Positions 55,830 through 63,622 of a stretch of 64,000 nucleotides of DNA are shown piece after piece. Position numbers and translations under genes: made by a program. Location: positions 124,001 through 188,000 of the forward strand of contig JAYKKM010000224.1 in the NCBI GenBank assembly GCA_035772405.1. Direction: 5' to 3'. The notes beneath the pieces were generated by a model. It was not told where the DNA came from, did no database searches, and saw only the letters and a list, made by a program, of their open reading frames with translations. The number at the start of each line of letters is the position of its first letter. The first letter of the stretch is position 1. Source of the DNA: Chrysogorgia sp. JL179-B06 (lineage: Eukaryota > Cnidaria > Anthozoa > Scleralcyonacea > Chrysogorgiidae).

Positions 55830-56474
55830 ATGAGAGTGGTAGTATTGATTAGTGGTTCAACGAAAACTGTAGACCTACCAGAGTCAACTCTAGCAACTAA
55901 CTCAGACCCTTACTTACTAGTGAAGGAGGCAACCATCTTTTGGGACTACGTTAACGTAACCACAGCTAACAACAAGACAACTTATAACAGTAATAACCAC
56001 GTTTTTAGTCCTGGGTACCACACCTTTAAAATGATCGCCGACGACTTGAGAGAGTTAGGAGACGTGAAGCTAGTGGCTAACAGACATGACTCGACGTGTA
56101 CGATAACAACTGATCAACAAATAGTACTGTTTAAATTTGGACAACTCTTGGGATTTGACGAAAACACTACAATAGCCACCACAAAAACCAGTCCCAACGT
56201 TGTGAACGTTAACAGAGGACTGAAATACATACAAGTAACATCTAATATTGTGGACAGATCCAAGAACATAGTTAACGGTAGCAAAAGTGATTGTATCGCA
56301 GTACTACCAATAACTAGCACACAGACATTAAAGGGCTCTGTACAACATTTTGGTGTTGGGTCGAAAATCCCAATAAACAAAGGAGTCGTCAACCAACTAG
56401 AGTTCAAGATAACAGATCAGGATGACAATTGTGTTAGCGTTGGTGAGGTGCTGTTAGATTTACACATCATGTAG
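55830..56474 (+). CDS. Penton-like minor capsid protein, 214 aa
   Basis: Length and layout fit the single jelly-roll minor capsid (penton) protein of Polintons. The FKFGQLLGFDENT region (about 106-118), GLKYIQVTSNIVDRSKNIVNG (about 129-149) and a C-terminal run of beta strands ending in LLDLHIM are the patterns I associate with this family. It would sit at capsid vertices. Complete here; in copy 1 it is cut at the chimeric junction, which lies at codon 113. Confidence 0.72.
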   Translation: MRVVVLISGSTKTVDLPESTLATNSDPYLLVKEATIFWDYVNVTTANNKTTYNSNNHVFSPGYHTFKMIADDLRELGDVKLVANRHDSTCTITTDQQIVLFKFGQLLGFDENTTIATTKTSPNVVNVNRGLKYIQVTSNIVDRSKNIVNGSKSDCIAVLPITSTQTLKGSVQHFGVGSKIPINKGVVNQLEFKITDQDDNCVSVGEVLLDLHIM

Positions 56475-56479
56475 TGTAT

Positions 56480-57570
56480 ATGGACACAGAGCAAGAACTA
56501 AGATATATTTACTACAACCCGTCAACTGGTTACTGCAGTCTGCTGAGAGGCTGTACCAAAAGGCACAAGAAGATGGACTAAGTGTTAGTAGGGTAAAGAT
56601 AAAGGACTGGTTAAAATCTCAAGACACATACACTAGGTACAAACCAGTAGTTAAGAAACACAAGTTTAGACAAACGTTTGTTGACTATCTAGGTGAGCAG
56701 ATACAGATGGACTTGGTCGATATGGGCAAGTACAAGCATAAGAACAACGGGTACTACTGGATACTAACAGCCACTGAGATCCTTAGTAGGTACGCTTTCG
56801 CAATACCTGTCTACAGGAAAGATACGAAAAACATGACTAAGGCTGTCACAGAGTTATTGGAGAAGGCTAAGGTTAGATTTGGTGAGTATCCAAAGTTGGC
56901 TCAGTTTGACGACAGTAAGGAATTCTATAACGTTGGTGTGAAGGATCTATTGGATAAACGGCACAATGTGAAGTACTTCAGCACGAACTCTGATAAAAAG
57001 GCAGCAGTCGTGGAACGGTTTAACAGAACACTCAAGACGTCTATGTGGAAGTACTTCTACAGTAAAGGAACGTACAAGTGGATTGACGTTTTAGATCAGC
57101 TCGTTGAGAATTACAACAATACCAAACATAGTACTATTCTAATGAAACCTAAAGACGTTAGTAAGAAAAACGAAAACGAAGTATGGACGACATTGTTTGG
57201 ACACCATTTCGGTGACTACCCACTACCAAAGTTTAAAGTAGGTGAGACTGTCAGGATATCAAAGTACAAGAGCATATTTGCAAAAGGGTATGAGGCTAAC
57301 TTCACTGAGGAGCTATTCAAAGTGACAAAGGTCATACGTGGTGACCCTACCGTGTACGAGATAGAGGACCATGAAGGGGAACCTATCATTGGTAAGTTCT
57401 ACGAGGAAGAGTTGTCAGCTGTTGATAAAAAAGACAATGTATATAAAGTTGAGAAGATACTAAAGAGAAAGAAGGTAGGAGGTAAAAAGATGGCTTTAGT
57501 CAAGTGGCTTGGCTACGACAGTAAACACAACTCATGGATACTAGAAAGCGACATTCAAAATATTGAGTAG
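56480..57570 (+). pseudogene. int: Polinton retroviral-type integrase with chromodomain, frameshifted
   Basis: A short start frame (from 56480; IYYNPSTGY) is interrupted near 56530 and the rest is open from about 56535, with 287 codons from Met at 56707. The catalytic core keeps the three acidic positions: QMDLVDM, AQFDDSKEFYN and VVERFNRTLK. The C terminus is a chromodomain (YKVEKILKRKK...ALVKWLGYDSKHNSWI). The N-terminal part before the core looks like the zinc-free helical domain of Polinton integrases. Integrates the element with six-bp duplications in known relatives. The break shifts by one base equivalent and lies upstream of the core. Confidence 0.88.
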
Positions 57571-57576
57571 TGTATA

Positions 57577-58662
57577 ATGGCTGAAGGAGGATTTGATGAA
57601 ATCGAAATGCAATATCTTGACAAGTTTAAGGAGTACACAGACGAGCAGTTAGAAAAAGAGCTCAAGACACTTAGCAATACTCCACCTGTAGAAGGTGAGA
57701 CAGACCAAGAACATAGTGATAGACTCGCCACAATCACCAGGGTGGAAGTAGAGATAGAGACTAGAGTCATAAAACGCAGATTACAAAACAGATTTATGAA
57801 GACATTATTCACAGGCAGAAAAGATGGGAAAACAGTGTTAATCACTAGTAAAGGCAGCGATGTCACCACTGAGGCTCCAGCAGTAGTATTTGCTGAACCG
57901 GCAACATATGGTGACGTCCACGACGAGAGCTTCAATTTAGCTTTCGAAGAGGCTAACGAAATCGAAAGAAGACTGGGTGAGCTAAAAACACTCAACAAAG
58001 AGATTGTAGAAAATGATATAAAAAGAACCAATCTAATAGATAGAAAAATACGTAGATTGTATAATAAAAGACTCAGTAATGACGATGTGTCAAGGAATAT
58101 AGTCAACAGGTCATATGTGACACCCTCAGGTTCTATTCTTTTCAAACCGGTAGGAGAAGATGGTAAATATTTGAAACCTAAACTAATACTAAAACCTGGA
58201 AAAAATGGTCTAATCTACAGTAAAGACAGTAGAAGTAAGAGTGCGATCGAACAGTTTAAGCAGTTGGTCGAACAAATCCCCAACACAACAACTGACGTTA
58301 GAACAGAGAATATAGACACCCCAACAACTGACGATAGAACAGAAGACACCACAGTTTCAAGTGAAGACTTCCCAGTAATTAAAACAGAAATGAACTACGA
58401 TAACGTATTTGGGTTAACAGAAGAAGAAAATCGCGAGTTAAGAGGTGTCCTAAACCCAAGTGATACAATCGACTCAAGCACTAGACCACAATTTCTAAGA
58501 ATACAAGCAGATCGTTTTCAGGACACTATTAACGAGACTAGAGACCTTCTTAACAGAGTAGAGGCCAATTCCACAGAGGAGTCTGAGTTGATCAAACGAT
58601 TGATAGGTCTCAAGAGAGCTAGGGACAGAACCTTAGAACAAAATGGAAATCGAGACTGTTAG
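57577..58662 (+). CDS. Acidic helical Polinton protein of unknown function, 361 aa
   Basis: Acidic N terminus with helices (1-70), a basic patch (RVIKRRLQNRF), a central part with two helical stretches (about 125-170) and a low-complexity Thr/Asp linker with the near-repeat TTDVRTEN/TTDDRTED (about 245-265), then a helical tail. No catalytic motif seen. Starts six bases after the integrase stop and overlaps the next gene by 20 bp, so it is in a tight rightward cluster with the capsid genes. Possibly a scaffold or minor virion protein; unknown. Confidence 0.6.
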   Translation: MAEGGFDEIEMQYLDKFKEYTDEQLEKELKTLSNTPPVEGETDQEHSDRLATITRVEVEIETRVIKRRLQNRFMKTLFTGRKDGKTVLITSKGSDVTTEAPAVVFAEPATYGDVHDESFNLAFEEANEIERRLGELKTLNKEIVENDIKRTNLIDRKIRRLYNKRLSNDDVSRNIVNRSYVTPSGSILFKPVGEDGKYLKPKLILKPGKNGLIYSKDSRSKSAIEQFKQLVEQIPNTTTDVRTENIDTPTTDDRTEDTTVSSEDFPVIKTEMNYDNVFGLTEEENRELRGVLNPSDTIDSSTRPQFLRIQADRFQDTINETRDLLNRVEANSTEESELIKRLIGLKRARDRTLEQNGNRDC

Positions 58663-59011
58663 GGAGCGACAAGAAGAGGACATCACTCGGTTGCAAAAAA
58701 TAAAGGAGTGGTTTAGAGAAAATTGGTTAGGCGCTTCGGCTTTAGGAATAACCATAGCCTCTTTCATCACCACGATTATAATATCCGCTAGAAGCGTAGT
58801 CTTCAAAGGTGGTCAAGCACTTGGAAAATTAGGAAAAGCTATAACTAATCTAGCCACAAAGGCTGGCCCTCTACTGGCTGGACTGCTAAACGTGGTGGCG
58901 ACTGCGCTAAAGTGGGGAGCTGCAGGCATATATTGGTTAGCGTCTAATTTGTGGATCCTAGCGATAGCACTAGCTTGGTTCGTCTACGATCAGTACAAAC
59001 AGAGGAAATAA
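58643..59011 (+). CDS. Two-span membrane protein of Polinton, 122 aa
   Basis: A charged N-terminal helix (1-28) leads into a hydrophobic segment (about 30-48, LGASALGITIASFITTIII), a Gly/Ala-rich amphipathic middle and a second span (about 98-116, SNLWILAIALAWFVYDQY). The ENWLG...SNLWILA arrangement is one I recognise from cnidarian-type Polintons. Glycine-rich amphipathic membrane proteins next to capsid genes could act in membrane penetration or assembly; not established. Confidence 0.7.
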   Translation: MEIETVRERQEEDITRLQKIKEWFRENWLGASALGITIASFITTIIISARSVVFKGGQALGKLGKAITNLATKAGPLLAGLLNVVATALKWGAAGIYWLASNLWILAIALAWFVYDQYKQRK

Positions 59012-59020
59012 AACATGTGT

Positions 59021-59029
59021 TATAATATA
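59021..59029 (+). promoter_or_regulatory. TATAATATA box before the capsid gene
   Basis: AAACATGTGTTATAATATA, four bases before the ATG at 59034. Same context as before the BRO gene on the other strand. Confidence 0.6.
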
Positions 59030-59033
59030 TAGT

Positions 59034-60269
59034 ATGAATACTAGTGAAAAAGAGTTGCTTCCTGGATATAGACGTCGTGAAATATCTGCTATCAAAGGCA
59101 CAAGAACCCGTCACGTTGTGACACTGAACCCTAACAAAGCCAATCCAGAGGAGGAGTTATACATTGATATCCCAAGGACAAAGGGTAACACTTGTTTGGT
59201 ACCCCCCAGTTTCCACCTCCTATTCGACTTCAAAAGTGCGAACGTGAAATCATGGTTTCTTAATAACCTCTCGAGACTACTCTCTGAAAAACTGGTTATA
59301 AAATTAGCAGGTGAGACTGTGTACGACAACTGTGGTGAGAGTGTTATCGGTACGTACAGAGATTTGTGGAGACCTAAAACAGAGCGAACGGCTATGATCG
59401 AATACGGCCTAGCAAACGAGAACCTTCGAAAGTTAATCTCGAAGGATGACAGCGGCGCGGCCAGTGGAAACGTGCAAAAAGTTAGTGATGGTCTTATGTT
59501 CTCTATTCATGGTACCAAACAAAAGATTCAACTAGACAAGATTCTAGAAGATCACGGTTTATACGCACCGTATAATATGAACAACAATCTCAGGTACATA
59601 ATCACACTCCCCAAAGCAACTGATATTATGGTGGCTCAATCTGGATCAGCTGTGACTGGCTATACGTTGGAGAACCTCGAATTGGAGTACGAAACTATCG
59701 AGAGTCAAGAGATCGCTGATGAAGTATTATCTCTATACTCATCCGGTAGATCTCTATCATACGAGCATGTCACGCTAATGAAGACTGTGGAGTGGGATAA
59801 AGGAATCACACTTGTGAACGAAAATATTAACCTACCAAGAAAGTCAATGAAAGCTATCGTTCTACTCTTCACAAATAAGACAAGAAATGACAGCGAGGAG
59901 TTCGTCTACCCAAACATAGAGTCAGTCAAACTCACCATAGAAGGTGTGCCAAACATGGTCTACAGTCAAGGAATACCAAAATCAAGACTCTGGGGAGAAG
60001 CGAAAAGACTATTCGGACAAAAACTAGACTGTGACCAGCACATGACTGTCCAAAAGTTTTACAAAGACGGTTTCGCTTTGGTTGTTGACCTTAGATCTAT
60101 CGAAGATAACGCGAAAGTCGCCACTGGAAAAAAGATCGTGAATACTCAGTCAGGAATACTGATGGAAATCATTAAAAAAGTAACAACAGCGAACGTTATG
60201 TGTAGGATATTCGTACTCTCCGACGGACTAAACCTTATCAACAACGATCTACAATCAATCCAATACTAA
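59034..60269 (+). CDS. Candidate major capsid protein (double jelly-roll), 411 aa
   Basis: 411 residues dominated by predicted beta strands, with SKDDSGA, HGLYAPYNM and NINLPRKSMKAIVLLFTNKTR as striking conserved-looking blocks. It sits directly before the packaging ATPase, between virion-type membrane proteins, which is the usual place for a Polinton major capsid protein, and I recognise the family as the capsid-type protein in cnidarian Polintons. Intact from ATG to stop, with a TATAATATA box four bases upstream. Fold assignment would need a structure prediction. Confidence 0.68.
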   Translation: MNTSEKELLPGYRRREISAIKGTRTRHVVTLNPNKANPEEELYIDIPRTKGNTCLVPPSFHLLFDFKSANVKSWFLNNLSRLLSEKLVIKLAGETVYDNCGESVIGTYRDLWRPKTERTAMIEYGLANENLRKLISKDDSGAASGNVQKVSDGLMFSIHGTKQKIQLDKILEDHGLYAPYNMNNNLRYIITLPKATDIMVAQSGSAVTGYTLENLELEYETIESQEIADEVLSLYSSGRSLSYEHVTLMKTVEWDKGITLVNENINLPRKSMKAIVLLFTNKTRNDSEEFVYPNIESVKLTIEGVPNMVYSQGIPKSRLWGEAKRLFGQKLDCDQHMTVQKFYKDGFALVVDLRSIEDNAKVATGKKIVNTQSGILMEIIKKVTTANVMCRIFVLSDGLNLINNDLQSIQY

Positions 60270-60286
60270 AACATATAGTATTCTAT

Positions 60287-60826
60287 ATGAAAACGCCTTT
60301 TAACATGCTAATTGTTGGTATGACAGCCTGCGGTAAAACGTACTACCTCTTGGATATGATAGAGAAAGACTACATGAATCACTTCGATTTCATCATTCTT
60401 ATATGCCCGACGTTTGAATGGAACAAAACGTACACAGAGTGGAAATACTTGAGAGACCCAGACTTTATCGCTATTCAGTGTGAGCAAGATAAGGTCAACG
60501 TAGTCCTTAAACATGTGACTGATACTTATAAAGGTACCAATTCACTAATAATACTAGACGATTGTGCTGGTGGGCAGGACGTCAAAAACAGAACAAGCGA
60601 ACTAGTTAAACTAGCCTTTAGCGCTAGACACTACAACCTATCCACAATAGTCATAACACAACAACTAACCTCAATTAGTAAACCATACCGTGAAAACATC
60701 TCAAAGTTAGTAACATTCTACAACCCTAACAGAAACGATATGAAAATTATCGTAGACGATTATCTCAACGGAGTCGATAAAGTGGAAATTCAGAAAATAA
60801 TAAAACAGTTGAAAGACAGACAATGA
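60287..60826 (+). CDS. FtsK/HerA-type genome-packaging ATPase (A32-like), C terminus frameshifted
   Basis: Walker A at residues 11-18 (GMTACGKT) and Walker B with Asp91-Asp92 (SLIILDDCA), followed by ITQQL as the sensor-like motif. These are typical of the short Polinton packaging ATPases that drive DNA into the capsid. The ORF stops at residue 179, but the conserved YARLEI and RHPY motifs expected at the C terminus continue in another frame to about 60902, so one base is lost or gained near 60823. Starts 18 bp after the capsid gene. Confidence 0.88.
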   Translation: MKTPFNMLIVGMTACGKTYYLLDMIEKDYMNHFDFIILICPTFEWNKTYTEWKYLRDPDFIAIQCEQDKVNVVLKHVTDTYKGTNSLIILDDCAGGQDVKNRTSELVKLAFSARHYNLSTIVITQQLTSISKPYRENISKLVTFYNPNRNDMKIIVDDYLNGVDKVEIQKIIKQLKDRQ

Positions 60827-61020
60827 GTACGCAAGATTGGAGATACTTCTAAGGCATCCATACTCATACGAAATAGTTATTCCGCGAAAACAAAACAGTT
60901 GAGAGACAACAAACACGCGAGATTGGAGATACTCACAAGGCATCACCATACTCATACGAAACAGCTACCCCGCAAAAACAAAACACCATACTCATACGAA
61001 ATAGTTATTCCGCAAAAACA
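60807..61020 (+). repeat. Repeated ATPase 3' end
   Basis: The stretch coding for the ATPase C terminus (CAGTTGAAAGACA...CGAGATTGGAGATACT) is repeated in degenerate form starting at about 60807 and 60896, and the CCATACTCATACGAAATAG piece occurs a third time at about 60987. Each repeat is followed by CCGC(G/A)AAAACAAAAC. Looks like slippage-type tandem duplication. Confidence 0.8.
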
Positions 61021-61030
61021 AAACATATCG

Positions 61031-61039
61031 TATAATATA
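61031..61039 (+). promoter_or_regulatory. TATAATATA box before the 182-aa gene
   Basis: AAACATATCGTATAATATA, four bases before the ATG at 61044. Confidence 0.6.
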
Positions 61040-61043
61040 GGAC

Positions 61044-61592
61044 ATGCCAAAACGTAAGACAAAAAATCTCGAGACAATTGACGAACTCATTGAAGACATA
61101 CAAGAAGCAGAACAGGAAGTGATCGACGAACCACAAATCGACACATCACAAGTTGACGACACTCCACAAACTGACGTAGACAAGAAACGAAACGAACTAA
61201 GAAGACTCTCAGAGGACGGCGAGATAGATCAATCCGTCGCTTATCTTAAAAAGGCCTCAGCTAAAGTTATCAATAAGATCTATGAAGAATGGGAGGTAAA
61301 AAGAATGGAAAAAGCGAACATGTTCCTCTGTGATCTTTTAATAAGCAAGTTCGCCCACGCGTTAGGAGGGTTCAACGCTATAGAGTCACCTGAGAAGCTC
61401 GAAAACGAGTTGATTACTGATCAGTTATTAAAAAGAGATGTAGAGAAGTTTATATCATACATATCCCCCTACCTCCCTTGTTTAGGGTTGTTATCAGGTG
61501 GACTGACAACTAGTAAACACGTATTTAGCCATATGGCTAGAGGGGAAACCCCTGAGGGGGAACCCCCGAATGAAGGAGACAGTGCTATCTAA
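61044..61592 (+). CDS. Conserved Polinton protein of unknown function, 182 aa
   Basis: Acidic disordered N terminus (1-50), then a helical domain (about 65-160) with MFLCDLLISKFAHALGGF and LLKRDVEKFISYISPYLPCLGLLSGGLTTSKH, and a disordered Pro/Glu tail. I recognise the LLISKF...LGLLSGG pattern from cnidarian-type Polintons next to the packaging ATPase. The hydrophobic end of the helical domain may contact membrane. Function unknown; complete from ATG to stop. Confidence 0.68.
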   Translation: MPKRKTKNLETIDELIEDIQEAEQEVIDEPQIDTSQVDDTPQTDVDKKRNELRRLSEDGEIDQSVAYLKKASAKVINKIYEEWEVKRMEKANMFLCDLLISKFAHALGGFNAIESPEKLENELITDQLLKRDVEKFISYISPYLPCLGLLSGGLTTSKHVFSHMARGETPEGEPPNEGDSAI

Positions 61593-61641
61593 TTACAATA
61601 ATTTACAAAACGACCTAAAGACATGAGTATATACTAACTTA

Positions 61642-61896
61642 ATGAGTAGTGTAGAACGTCAGGAGCCAGTGGAGGAAAAGACAGCGAGACTCAACAAAGA
61701 GTTGTTATTTATCTACCAGGTTAGAGAGATCAAACGACAACTCTTCGCTAAGACTAGCTTAGAACGTGAGGAACTAGACGAGAGGTTTAAACATACTGTA
61801 CTCGGGAAAAGGATGACCAGTCACGACAGAGAGTTGCAGCTTCTACGTACTAATACTAGAAAAACTATTTTGGGAAACGTGTGTGATAGTTTTTGA
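61642..61896 (+). CDS. Small charged helical protein, 84 aa
   Basis: Highly charged, predicted helical throughout (Glu/Lys/Arg-rich), no membrane span. It is the last gene before the right terminal hairpin, 24 bp away. No family recognised. Confidence 0.5.
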   Translation: MSSVERQEPVEEKTARLNKELLFIYQVREIKRQLFAKTSLEREELDERFKHTVLGKRMTSHDRELQLLRTNTRKTILGNVCDSF

Positions 61897-61920
61897 GTCT
61901 AATTTATTTCGTCTCGTTTT

Positions 61921-62019
61921 AGTAGTCTCGAAAGTGGTGGTAACAGCAAATTTTTCAATTTTAGTTGCGAAGCACGAAAAATTGAAAACTGTGCTGGTAC
62001 CCCCACTTTCTATACTACT
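61921..62019. repeat. Right terminal foldback hairpin of Polinton A
   Basis: 99 bp. Inner arm starts AGTAGTCTCGAAAGTGG; outer arm ends as the complement of AGTAGTATAGAAAGTGGGG. Arms pair through TTTTTCAATTTT/AAAATTGAAAA type sequence around a short turn near 61968. Shorter than the left hairpin and with unrelated interior. Confidence 0.92.
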
Positions 62020-62025
62020 GTCATA
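62020..62025 (+). other. Polinton A right target-site duplication GTCATA
   Basis: Matches 45303-45308 exactly. Confidence 0.92.
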
Positions 62026-62070
62026 AATCAATAAAAACATATTCGAAAACTATACAAGAAATGCTATAAC

Positions 62071-62427
62071 TTACAAAGGAAAATACCCAGTATGACGGTA
62101 GTATCCGAGCATGTCTTGCGGATTTATTTTCGTTATAGCATTCATAACAGATACCTTCACATTATGATGCGCAGGCCGGCGAACTAAATGTTCATTCACC
62201 ACATGTTTTACTTTCGAAAAACATTCTTCGATTGGGTTCAGATCTGGCGAGTACGTTGGGGTGTATAACAGTTCAATGCCCATGTCGTCCAACCACTCTT
62301 CCAGAATTTGACCTCCGTCGTAGTGATGACTAGATAGGTTATCCATCACTATTATATCACCAACATATATGCTTGGCAGGCCAGTTGTTACATTCAAGGA
62401 TTGTCCGGATTCTTCGAAAAATTTCAA
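62071..62427 (-). pseudogene. IS630/Tc1-type DDE transposase, C-terminal fragment
   Basis: 118 open codons with IIVMDNLSSHH (second catalytic Asp) and YTPTYSPDLNPIEECFSKVK (third catalytic acidic residue in the NPIEE motif), as in the IS630-Tc1-mariner family. Coding continues upstream (to about 62580) only with frameshifts, and no helix-turn-helix part or terminal repeats were found. The Polinton right target site is 45 bp from its stop. Confidence 0.8.
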
Positions 62428-62863
62428 GAATTCTACTGTATTTGTTGCACCATCAATGACCTTCGCATATTCGACCCCGTTTTGGGTAGTGATTTATGGT
62501 AGAAACAGCAGTAAACTTCCCCACTATTCTGTTCAGTGCAGGTGCCAGGTACTGCACCCAAAAATTTAAAAAGTTTACACTATTTAGTTTGATGTCCTAT
62601 GGAAGAATTAAATTCAAACAACACAAAGATCTCAGAGATATTGTCCACTGCAAATTTATTCAGTTTTGCAAATAAATGGGCTAATACCTGTACCTAATTC
62701 AAGTAAAAGAACTACAGTACTGTATTACAGTAGTAAATTAGCAACTACGCTATAAAAGTTTCAAACAGTATAAGCGGGCGTATATAAGCGGGCGTATATG
62801 GGGTGTTGCGTATAACGTTTTCTAGTTATATATAGATTCCGTGATCCAGCCAGTGGCCCAAGT

Positions 62864-63039
62864 CAGCCGTTGCGCACGTTGTAACCAATAAATTATTGGC
62901 ATTATTTTAGCATTGTAACCAATAAGTTATTGGATACACGCATGCGCTTACAATCATAACGTATTACAATCCAATAACTTATTGGTTACAATACTAAAAT
63001 AATGCCAATAATTTATTGGTTATAACGTGCGAATGGGTG
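62864..63039. mobile_element. hAT-like MITE with target duplication
   Basis: 176 bp, almost a full foldback: 62-bp arms 62873-62934 and 62970-63031 with ends CAGCCGTTGCGCACG and CACCCATTCGCACG. CCCAAGT flanks it on both sides (62857-62863, 63040-63046), possibly eight bp. CA...TG ends with a seven- or eight-bp duplication point to a hAT-type non-autonomous element. Confidence 0.72.
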
Positions 63040-63311
63040 CCCAAGTACATATTAAAGGTAACGTCACATGCCCAACTTTTCCGACATTAACATTTAACGG
63101 CAGAAGCACCTCAAGTAGATCTTTCAAGTTTCAAATAAGCTTTGTTTAGGACTTGTTCATGAATAAATCTCAAGATATTCAGATACGCAGCTATATTTTA
63201 TTTATAAATAATCATTACCTATATTACATTTAAAATCAACTCAAATTGACTACATTCATCACAACGAATGAGTATTTTAAGCGCTCTGACATTCCTAGAA
63301 ATTCTTGAACG

Positions 63312-63620
63312 TTATTTCGGCCAATATTTAAGCGATTTAAATTCTGAAAACAGATTTGGCATTACCGAGTCTAAATATATAACATATGTGTTTATTATAT
63401 TACGAGAGCGTGCATACCCTTCGTAAAACCTGATTATGCACTTAGAAATTAATCGGCAATCAGGCGGCGCTGCGCCGTATATTATTTTGAAAATCTCGGT
63501 CAATATTTAACCGTTTTCAATTCTGAAAACAGATTTGGAATTACCGAGTCTAAATACATAACATTCGTGTCTATTATATTACGCAAACGTGTATACCCTT
63601 CGTAAAAACCTGCATATGTA
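63312..63620. repeat. Two tandem diverged repeats of about 180 bp
   Basis: CTGAAAACAGATTTGG, TTACCGAGTCTAAATA and TATACCCTTCGTAAAA-type blocks occur twice in the same order (about 63345-63435 and 63527-63613). A GGCGCTGCGCC palindrome lies between them. Confidence 0.75.
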
Positions 63621-63622
63621 CT

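Larger units (their letters stand above)
45309..62019. mobile_element. Complete Polinton/Maverick element A
   Basis: 16,711 bp bounded by GTCATA on both sides. The ends are AGTAGTATAGAAACTGGGG on the left and the complement of AGTAGTATAGAAAGTGGGG on the right, so the element starts AG and ends CT as Polintons do. Only about 20 bp of terminal repeat is shared; each end instead folds on itself. The coding capacity (polymerase, integrase, ATPase, capsid proteins) and length are typical. No adenain-like protease was recognised. Shared coding frameshifts in the polymerase, integrase and ATPase suggest it is no longer autonomous. Confidence 0.96.

Noticed and set aside
57555..58145. Minus-strand 196-codon ORF opposite 57577-58662
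   Set aside because: Shadow of the plus-strand gene; hydrophobic low-complexity composition and no independent start context.
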